Of a stretch of DNA of 8,721 nt, positions 1 through 3,863 are shown piece by piece. Both the position numbers and the translations under genes were made by a program. Below the pieces are notes generated by a model. The model worked only from the letters and a program-made list of their open reading frames with translations. It was not told the origin of the DNA and did not search any database. Origin of the DNA: Patescibacteria group bacterium (GTDB lineage Bacteria > Patescibacteriota > Patescibacteriia > UBA9934); the NCBI GenBank assembly GCA_030916555.1, contig JAUPWK010000083.1, positions 1 through 8,721 on the forward strand, read 5' to 3'. Numbering within the stretch: position 1 is the first letter of the stretch; the number at the start of each line of letters is the position of its first letter.

Positions 1-360
1 CCGTACCGTGATGCAGATCAGCAATTTTTTACGCACTTCCATAACGAGCAGCTGGAGTTTTTTAAACAGCAACGCAAGCTTGACCCTGAATCGTCACTGT
101 ATGTCTTTCGACGATTCACCGAGCAGCTCTGGTTACGAACCACGCGGAACGCTGAAAAACGAACGGCACTTCTCACGCGTTTCGTGATTGGTAGGTTGGT
201 GGATGCCTACATTGAGGAGTTGGATCACAATGATCTTGTGAGGGCTCAGATACTCTTTGATCACGCGGCGGGCATGGCTACGCCGGCGGTCTGGGATGAC
301 CCTCAGGTAGTGCGTGCTCAACAGCTCTTTTACTGGACTGATCTTGAAACCGACAAATAG
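1..360 (+). CDS. C-terminal part of an unrecognised protein (5' end outside window)
   Basis: Frame 1 is open from the first base to a TAG at 358-360, giving 119 residues of a protein that begins before the window. The visible part is rich in charged and aromatic residues (FFTHFHNEQLEFFKQQRKL near its start, LVDAYIEELDHNDLVRAQ in the middle) and looks mostly alpha-helical and soluble. There is no membrane segment and no Cys cluster. I do not recognise the family. It is convergent with gene A. The hairpin that follows at 363-383 has its T-run on the minus-strand side, so this gene has no clear intrinsic terminator of its own. Confidence is high that it is coding and nil on function. Confidence 0.75.
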   Translation, partial: PYRDADQQFFTHFHNEQLEFFKQQRKLDPESSLYVFRRFTEQLWLRTTRNAEKRTALLTRFVIGRLVDAYIEELDHNDLVRAQILFDHAAGMATPAVWDDPQVVRAQQLFYWTDLETDK

Positions 361-362
361 AA

Positions 363-383
363 AACCCCACCGTGGGTGGGGTT
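363..383 (-). terminator. Intrinsic terminator of gene A
   Basis: A 9-bp stem (AACCCCACC / GGTGGGGTT) with loop GTG. Read on the minus strand it is followed by TTTTCTATTTG, a fair U-tract, and it lies 15 bases after the stop of gene A. On the plus strand no T-run follows, so it probably serves mainly gene A, though the hairpin separates two convergent genes. Confidence 0.8.
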
Positions 384-398
384 AGGGGCCGGATTCGC

Positions 399-941
399 TT
401 ACGGGAGCAGTTCGTGCGATTCGGCGTGTCGGAAGCTTGTGTGGATGGCTAGCTGCATCATCCCGAGGTCCAGGTCGAAGTGGCGGCAGAATTCCTTCAA
501 AACGCACTGTGATACGCTCCCGTCGTTTCTCAACTCTCTGAAGACGACGTAGGCGGACTGGCCCTCGACTTTGACCGGTTTACGCTCTGCATTCAACAGG
601 AGTATGCTGAGGCGCAGCACACCCTTTTGGGGACGGCGGCTGAAGATGAGGCGCACGCTGAAAGCGTGTCGGTGTTCGGCAATGAGCAACAGCTCCCAGT
701 GGTCGACATCGCACACCAGATGATTGCCTTCCGGAGCCCAGATGACGTTTCGGTAATCCTGGCGGAAGTAGATGATGTCCACCTCCTCCGCGGTTTTATT
801 CCGCGGAGGAGCTCGCGGAAGGGAGTCGAAGTCGGCACGGGCTTGGGAGGTGTCACCCGTGGGATCCGTGAAGTTGGATGTGAAGGGGCCCCAGAGGAAG
901 GCGGGCGGTGGAAAGGCAGAGCAAGTGGGAGCACTCGTCAT
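399..941 (-). CDS. Orphan cassette protein A (180 aa, unknown function)
   Basis: I do not recognise this family. The protein has a Pro-rich N-terminal 50 residues that look disordered, then a probable alternating-strand core: VIWAPEG at 66-72, WELLLIAEH at 82-90, and a likely beta-hairpin VRLIFSRR...GVLRLSILLL at 96-116. An amphipathic C-terminal helix spans about 156-176. There is no signal peptide or membrane segment, so it is likely cytosolic. The start is well supported: AGGAGGA lies at 952-946, four bases before the ATG, behind a promoter at 995-967. The gene has its own terminator at 383-363. The hairpin motif and C-terminal helix resemble those of C and D (see findings). An 11-bp-arm inverted repeat lies inside the coding sequence at 783-811. 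Opposite-strand frames at 627-968 and 772-960 are shadows. Confidence 0.75.
   Translation of the reverse strand: MTSAPTCSAFPPPAFLWGPFTSNFTDPTGDTSQARADFDSLPRAPPRNKTAEEVDIIYFRQDYRNVIWAPEGNHLVCDVDHWELLLIAEHRHAFSVRLIFSRRPQKGVLRLSILLLNAERKPVKVEGQSAYVVFRELRNDGSVSQCVLKEFCRHFDLDLGMMQLAIHTSFRHAESHELLP
783..811. repeat. Inverted repeat inside gene A (11-bp arms, 7-nt loop)
   Basis: The arms CTCCTCCGCGG (783-793) and CCGCGGAGGAG (801-811) are perfect complements separated by TTTTATT. They fall in codons of residues about 44-53 of protein A. The A mRNA would form a very stable hairpin here. There is no T-run after it, and it is inside the reading frame, so it is not a terminator. Confidence 0.85.
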
Positions 942-966
942 GAAATCCTCCTGGACATGACGGGGT

Positions 967-995
967 AAATTACCAGATTATTTAGGAAAAGTCAA
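967..995 (-). promoter_or_regulatory. Promoter of gene A
   Basis: Minus strand: TTGACT (995-990), 17-base spacer, TAATTT (972-967). The predicted start of transcription near 960 leaves a leader of about 19 bases containing the AGGAGGA Shine-Dalgarno. The bases around the -35 closely match those of gene B's promoter (both read CATTGACTTTT). Confidence 0.7.
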
Positions 996-1011
996 TGAAA
1001 ATCGGCTTGTT

Positions 1012-2202
1012 ATGCAAATACTCTTAAGAAATCGAGTGCTTTTCATGCCCTTGTTGGCCCTTGCGATGTTTGGAGTGGGCTGTGGCTCAGCCGCGCCGAT
1101 TGTGACCGGTTCAACAGACTACGTTGGGGGTATTTTTGCCTTAGGCCCTGCAGAGGGGGACACAGGGTACGTGAATGAGGCCCTTTGGGAAGATCCAGCC
1201 ATTAACGGTGCCTTTATTCGATTGCCCTGGGACGAGGTCCAAACTGGTCCAGGAACCGAGGCTCGGAATTTTGATTTTTCACGACTTGATCATGAGCTGA
1301 ATGCCGCAGTGGCCCATGACAAGCACGTAAGCATTGCTTTTAGTGCAGGCAAAGACGGCACTCCGGATTGGTTATTCACGAAAGCCGGGGTGCAGGGTTA
1401 CCAGTTTCAAGATGGGGGTAGTCAACTTGAGGAAGGTAAATGCGGGGCAAAAATGAAATTGGGAAACCCAACAGATCTTGCCTATCAAGAGGCGTATTTT
1501 GGATTGATTCAGGCAGTTGGCGAACATATTCGTTCGCGGCAAGATTGGTTTGATGCCGTGGCGTACGTGAAGATTTCAGGTGTAAATTTGTATACCTTTG
1601 AATTTAGACTTCCAAACCGTTGCGAGCCGGGCTGCGTCTGCAATAGCCAAGTGTGGTCAGAAGCAGGGTATACCCCGGAAGGAATGTATGCTTTCTTCAC
1701 CAAGCAAATGGAGGTCTGGCAAGAGGCTTTGCCAGGGAAGCCTATGGTGTACGCGCTTATTCAGGATGGTTTACCGGATTCAAACGCGCAGGGGGACTAT
1801 GAGTTAGAGAATGGCGAAAGCTCAGGCGGAGAATTGATTAAGAGCACTGAACAGGTGAATGAGTTGATAAAACGGGGAAGTAACCTGTATGGACCATTGT
1901 TCGTCGTGTCTCACAATGGTCTTGGTCCGGATCATGAACCTAATCGTTGGGTTACACGGGCCGGCAAGGCGGGACAACCAACGCTTTTCCAAACTATAAA
2001 TCTGGCCAAGGTACAAAATACGGCTGACCTCCAGGCAACATTAGAAAATCTTTGGAATAACACGGATGCCCACTATCTTGAGGTTTACCAACAAATTTTG
2101 CTTGAGGCTGAGGCTCAAGACGGGCGCCTGGTTCCAGACGCTGCTGCAGAGGTAAATACACTTCAAGAATGGAGTGAAGAGTTGCAATCTCGAGCACCAT
2201 AA
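1012..2202 (+). CDS. Probable lipoprotein with glycoside-hydrolase-like TIM barrel
   Basis: A 396-residue protein. The N-terminus has Arg6/Arg8, a hydrophobic stretch at about 9-23 and Cys24 in GVGC, an imperfect lipobox, so it is probably exported and lipid-anchored. The rest reads like a clan-A-type glycoside hydrolase barrel. It has GAFIRLPWDEV at 66-76, NFDFSRLDHELNAAVAHDKHV at 86-106 (compare 'YDFS.LD..v..A...gk.v' of beta-galactosidase-like enzymes), TPDWLF at 117-122, SGVNLYTFEFRLP at 189-201 and YLEVY at 355-359. Glu197 is a candidate acid/base; Glu357 is a conserved-looking barrel Glu. Cys204, 208 and 210 cluster after the Glu197 loop. Catalysis and substrate are not proven, and it could be a non-catalytic barrel. 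No Shine-Dalgarno precedes the ATG at 1012, and Met12 (1045) is an alternative start. I see no convincing promoter. It lies divergent from A and convergent with B. Confidence 0.7.
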   Translation: MQILLRNRVLFMPLLALAMFGVGCGSAAPIVTGSTDYVGGIFALGPAEGDTGYVNEALWEDPAINGAFIRLPWDEVQTGPGTEARNFDFSRLDHELNAAVAHDKHVSIAFSAGKDGTPDWLFTKAGVQGYQFQDGGSQLEEGKCGAKMKLGNPTDLAYQEAYFGLIQAVGEHIRSRQDWFDAVAYVKISGVNLYTFEFRLPNRCEPGCVCNSQVWSEAGYTPEGMYAFFTKQMEVWQEALPGKPMVYALIQDGLPDSNAQGDYELENGESSGGELIKSTEQVNELIKRGSNLYGPLFVVSHNGLGPDHEPNRWVTRAGKAGQPTLFQTINLAKVQNTADLQATLENLWNNTDAHYLEVYQQILLEAEAQDGRLVPDAAAEVNTLQEWSEELQSRAP

Positions 2203-2208
2203 AATGAA

Positions 2209-2234
2209 GACCACCCCGGCGCGGCGGGGTGGTC
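2209..2234 (-). terminator. Terminator of gene B, between convergent genes
   Basis: A 9-bp stem GACCACCCC (2209-2217) / GGGGTGGTC (2226-2234) with a GC-rich 8-base loop. On the minus strand it is followed by TTCATTTTATGG, a modest U-tract, seven bases after the stop of gene B. It begins seven bases after the stop of the plus-strand lipoprotein gene and could also slow transcription from that side, but no T-run follows on the plus strand. Confidence 0.75.
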
Positions 2235-2241
2235 AAGAAGT

Positions 2242-2673
2242 TCAGGCCTGGGCCTGGGTTTCGGTCTGCGGTTCGTTCATTCGCGAGTACGACCGGTCGT
2301 ACTCGTGATCGAGACACGCGGTCCGGGCCTCGATCATGAGACTGGACAGCGTCCGGAGCGGAAAATCGAGGTGATCAGCGCACAGGGCGAACGCCAGTCC
2401 ATCCTCGCAGTCCAGATCGTCCAGGACCTCGGGATTGAAAGTGCAGTAGATGAAATGGCGAAAGCTCAGGGCGTCGTCCACGAAGAGCGCGATGAGCTTC
2501 ACGCCACACACGGTGATGCCGAGCACGGTGGCCAGGCGGAACCCGCCAGGTGCCAGACGGAGCGGGAACAAGTGGCTCACGTTGCACGCCCAGTTGACCT
2601 GGGCGAGGTGTTCACGGGAAGTAAGCAGCTCGGCCAGGCGTTCGGGGAGGTTGGAAGGATCGAGCGGAAGCAT
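2242..2673 (-). CDS. Orphan cassette protein B (143 aa, unknown function)
   Basis: No family recognised. The N-terminus is a helix (LPERLAELLTSREHLAQV, 9-26). The centre is strand-rich: FRLATVLGITVCGVKLIALFV at 45-65, then FRHFIYCTF at 71-79. A C-terminal helix follows near 106-121 (LRTLSSLMIEARTACL), with a polar tail ending QTETQAQA. The middle is hydrophobic but broken by charged residues, so I read it as a soluble beta core rather than a membrane span. The start is supported by AGGAGA at 2687-2682, eight bases upstream. The gene has its own promoter (2740-2712) and terminator (2234-2209). It is the most GC-rich of the cassettes: 42 of 60 bases at 2521-2580 are G/C. A near-full-length opposite frame (2305-2718, GTG start) is a shadow of this gene. 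The CxxHxDxxL...HE spacing near its end loosely matches protein A. Confidence 0.72.
   Translation of the reverse strand: MLPLDPSNLPERLAELLTSREHLAQVNWACNVSHLFPLRLAPGGFRLATVLGITVCGVKLIALFVDDALSFRHFIYCTFNPEVLDDLDCEDGLAFALCADHLDFPLRTLSSLMIEARTACLDHEYDRSYSRMNEPQTETQAQA
2284..2305. repeat. 22-bp perfect palindrome inside gene B
   Basis: The 22 bases equal their own reverse complement (half-site CGAGTACGACC, centre between 2294 and 2295). They lie in codons for residues about 123-130 of protein B (EYDRSYSR). Directly beside it, TGATCGAG (2306-2313) and CTCGATCA (2329-2336) form a second inverted repeat with 8-bp arms. Confidence 0.9.
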
Positions 2674-2711
2674 CCGTTAGTTCTCCTGTGCCATCGGGTG
2701 ATGGACGGTAC

Positions 2712-2740
2712 AGACTAGCCGGTTTTCAGAAAAAAGTCAA
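2712..2740 (-). promoter_or_regulatory. Promoter of gene B
   Basis: Minus strand: TTGACT (2740-2735), 17-base spacer, TAGTCT (2717-2712). The predicted transcription start near 2705 falls one base before a small stem-loop (GATGG/CCATC arms at 2700-2704 and 2691-2695). The B mRNA may therefore begin with a 5' hairpin ahead of its Shine-Dalgarno. Confidence 0.65.
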
Positions 2741-2745
2741 TGAGA

Positions 2746-2773
2746 AACGCCGCCTAAAGCTTTAGGCGGCGTT
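2746..2773 (-). terminator. Terminator of gene C (28-bp perfect palindrome)
   Basis: Positions 2746-2773 are a perfect 28-bp palindrome with half-site AACGCCGCCTAAAG, centred at 2759/2760. It starts five bases after the stop of gene C. On the minus strand TTTCTCATTGACTTTTTT follows, so the U-tract runs into the -35 region of gene B. The two cassettes abut with no spare sequence between them. Confidence 0.75.
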
Positions 2774-2777
2774 CGTG

Positions 2778-3179
2778 TTAGCGCACAGAGGCCATGAGAC
2801 TGGCCTCGCAGAGCTTGGAGAGGAGAAGTGAGGGGTTGGTGGGTAGAGCCTCCACAACGCGGTGGAAGCTCGCAAAGCTCCCTGTGCCGTGTTTCAAGAT
2901 CTCGGGAGGGTCCATGAAGCCGGTGTCGTCTTCCGCGATCCAGGTGGCTTGAACGGAGAGTCGCGGTACGTCTTGTCCGTGTGTATCTCGACACAGGGCA
3001 CACACAATGAAAACTCTTTGGTCCGCATCACGCCCATGGAGGTAAAGCTCGGCAAGCGATACCTCGTAGGCCCATACGATTTCCTGGATGCAGTTGCCTG
3101 CGTCCGTGAAGCGAACGACGCCGTGCAGGAGGCCGGAGCGGCACAGTCGAACGCGTTCCAAGTCATCAATCCAACGCAT
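2778..3179 (-). CDS. Orphan cassette protein C (133 aa, unknown function)
   Basis: No family recognised. The protein looks like a small alpha/beta domain. Probable strands lie at LLHGVVRFTD (17-26), EIVWAYEV (33-40) and ELYLHGRD (44-51), followed by a hairpin RVFIVCALCRD...PRLSVQATWI at 55-81. A C-terminal helix spans about 115-130 (PSLLLSKLCEASLMAS). Cys residues at 13, 30, 60, 63 and 124 do not form an obvious metal motif. There is no signal peptide or membrane span. The start is firmly set by AGGGAGG at 3190-3184, four bases before ATG. It has its own promoter (3239-3212) and a palindromic terminator. IVCALCRD closely matches IVCVLSRR of protein D, and IVWA matches VIWA of protein A. Plus-strand frames here are shadows. 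Confidence 0.74.
   Translation of the reverse strand: MRWIDDLERVRLCRSGLLHGVVRFTDAGNCIQEIVWAYEVSLAELYLHGRDADQRVFIVCALCRDTHGQDVPRLSVQATWIAEDDTGFMDPPEILKHGTGSFASFHRVVEALPTNPSLLLSKLCEASLMASVR
2846..2871. repeat. Inverted repeat inside gene C (10-bp arms, 6-nt loop)
   Basis: Arms 2846-2855 (GAGCCTCCAC) and 2862-2871 (GTGGAAGCTC) pair at nine of ten positions in DNA. On the minus-strand mRNA the tenth position becomes a G-U wobble, so the RNA stem is unbroken. It covers residues about 103-112 of protein C. Confidence 0.75.
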
Positions 3180-3211
3180 GTTTCCTCCCTGTCAGCGAAA
3201 GCCAACAGGGA

Positions 3212-3239
3212 AGTTTAGCAAAATTTAAGAAAAAGTCAA
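3212..3239 (-). promoter_or_regulatory. Promoter of gene C
   Basis: Minus strand: TTGACT (3239-3234), 16-base spacer, TAAACT (3217-3212). The expected transcription start is near 3205. A dyad CCCTGT...ACAGGG (3187-3192 / 3205-3210) straddles that start and is an operator candidate. An 18-bp repeat copy (3256-3273) lies 16 bases upstream of the -35. Confidence 0.7.
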
Positions 3240-3255
3240 AGTAAATAACTGTCAC

Positions 3256-3273
3256 TAACGTTTTACGACGCAA
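3256..3273. repeat. 18-bp direct repeat, copy 1 (part of a dyad)
   Basis: TAACGTTTTACGACGCAA, identical to 3767-3784. This copy also forms a dyad: TTTACGAC (3262-3269) and GTCGTAAA (3278-3285) are perfect 8-bp inverted arms around an 8-bp centre GCAAAAGT. It sits between the terminator of D and the promoter of C. Confidence 0.9.
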
Positions 3274-3283
3274 AAGTGTCGTA

Positions 3284-3309
3284 AACAAAGCCCCTCTGCA
3301 AAAGAGGGG
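3284..3309 (-). terminator. Terminator of gene D
   Basis: A 7-bp stem CCCCTCT (3291-3297) / AGAGGGG (3303-3309) with loop GCAAA. On the minus strand it is followed by CTTTGTTTAC. It lies 17 bases after the stop of gene D, and its U-tract overlaps the right arm of the neighbouring dyad. Confidence 0.75.
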
Positions 3310-3326
3310 TAGGGCGCCAACACCGT

Positions 3327-3716
3327 TTACGGCTTGGCGGTGTTCTTGTAATGCAGGGAATCGATGCAGCTTTGCATGAGTTCAGTTGTGGTGTAGCGCA
3401 GACGGCGTGCGTACCGATGCAGGTCGCTTGTTGCGTCAGTGAACTGTGTCATGAGGCTGTCGATATGAAAGAACATCACGTTTCGGGCATCCATCCGGTG
3501 TTCCTGGAAGGACACGAGTGCCCGATGCCCGAACGTACCGAATATGATCCACAGCATCCGCCCGTCAGGGCTACGCCGTGACAGCACGCACACGATATCG
3601 ACTTGGTCGTACAGTGGCGTACGTTCTGGTTGGAATTTGTAGCCGCTTCGATGCAGTTTTGTGCCCCAGTCATGAAGAAGCTCAAAATGCGGGATTGATT
3701 TGTAGACCGCTGACAT
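3327..3716 (-). CDS. Orphan cassette protein D (129 aa, unknown function)
   Basis: No family recognised. A short N-terminal helix (FELLHDWGTKLHRSG, 11-25) is followed by a likely beta-hairpin VDIVCVLSRRSPDGRMLWIIFG at 39-60. Further strands are RALVSFQEH (65-73) and NVMFFHID (79-86). A helix-rich C-terminus spans about 87-122 and includes a basic stretch RYARRLRY (101-108). It has no signal peptide or membrane segment. The hairpin and its IVCxLxR signature match protein C, and the SRR..G..L part matches protein A. The start is set by GGAGGT at 3725-3720, three bases before ATG. The promoter (3760-3732) predicts a leader of only about nine bases. The whole unit, promoter to terminator, lies between two copies of an 18-bp direct repeat. 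It is less GC-rich than B. Confidence 0.74.
   Translation of the reverse strand: MSAVYKSIPHFELLHDWGTKLHRSGYKFQPERTPLYDQVDIVCVLSRRSPDGRMLWIIFGTFGHRALVSFQEHRMDARNVMFFHIDSLMTQFTDATSDLHRYARRLRYTTTELMQSCIDSLHYKNTAKP
3478..3536. repeat. Long inverted repeat inside gene D
   Basis: TTCGGGCATC (3482-3491) and GATGCCCGAA (3524-3533) are perfect 10-bp arms. Allowing one bulged T, pairing extends outward to about 13 bp (ACG at 3478-3480 with CGT at 3534-3536). A smaller hairpin (GTGT-t-CC / GGACAC, 3498-3515) sits in the loop. It covers residues about 61-79 of protein D. Confidence 0.75.
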
Positions 3717-3731
3717 GAGACCTCCACGAAA

Positions 3732-3760
3732 AAAATAAATGGAAATACTGTGTTTGTCAA
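3732..3760 (-). promoter_or_regulatory. Promoter of gene D
   Basis: Minus strand: consensus TTGACA (3760-3755), 17-base spacer, TATTTT (3737-3732). Transcription should begin near 3725, directly at the GGAGGT Shine-Dalgarno, giving an unusually short leader. The second 18-bp repeat copy ends six bases upstream of the -35. Confidence 0.7.
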
Positions 3761-3766
3761 AATGGT

Positions 3767-3784
3767 TAACGTTTTACGACGCAA
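3767..3784. repeat. 18-bp direct repeat, copy 2
   Basis: TAACGTTTTACGACGCAA again, 511 bases from copy 1 and in the same orientation. This copy has no inverted partner arm: the bases to its right (TGTGAAATAA) do not mirror it. It lies in the divergent intergenic region between D and the helicase gene. Confidence 0.9.
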
Positions 3785-3826
3785 TGTGAAATAAATTTTT
3801 CGGTTTGAAATCGGATTAAACCCAGT

Positions 3827-3858
3827 TTGGTTTTTTCAAACAAGTCTGTACAATACAG
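3827..3858 (+). promoter_or_regulatory. Promoter of the helicase operon, likely leaderless
   Basis: TTGGTT (3827-3832), 16-base spacer, TACAAT (3849-3854). The start of transcription would be near 3861, only about three bases before the ATG at 3864, and no Shine-Dalgarno is present, so the transcript may be leaderless. The -10 lies inside a small dyad CTGTA-CAA-TACAG (3846-3858), a possible operator. This is not a standard LexA box. Confidence 0.5.
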
Positions 3859-3863
3859 TCACT

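Noticed and set aside
627..968. Plus-strand open frame opposite gene A
   Set aside because: Gene A on the other strand has a promoter, AGGAGGA Shine-Dalgarno and terminator. This frame has none and ends inside A's promoter.
2305..2718. Plus-strand 137-residue frame opposite gene B
   Set aside because: It starts with GTG inside the palindrome region without a Shine-Dalgarno and runs across B's promoter. It is a high-GC shadow frame.
3187..3210. Hairpin that might hide the Shine-Dalgarno of gene C (RNA thermometer or switch)
   Set aside because: The promoter predicts transcription start near 3205, so the upstream arm (3205-3210) would be almost entirely outside the mRNA. A DNA operator remains possible.
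2862..3218. Plus-strand 118-residue frame opposite gene C
   Set aside because: It crosses C's start, Shine-Dalgarno and promoter, with no signals of its own. C has clear start signals.
3256..3286. Integron attC site
   Set aside because: The dyad lacks the RYYYAAC/GTTRRRY core pair and the L-box layout, and no integron integrase is present. It is kept only as an unspecified recombinase-like or regulatory dyad.
399..3716. Toxin-antitoxin pairs or CRISPR array
   Set aside because: The genes are not paired or overlapping and show no known toxin or antitoxin motif. No regularly spaced repeats with spacers are present.
3846..3858. LexA box upstream of the helicase
   Set aside because: CTGT and ACAG are separated by 5 bases, not 8 as in the E. 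coli box, and it does not match the GAAC-N4-GTTC form.
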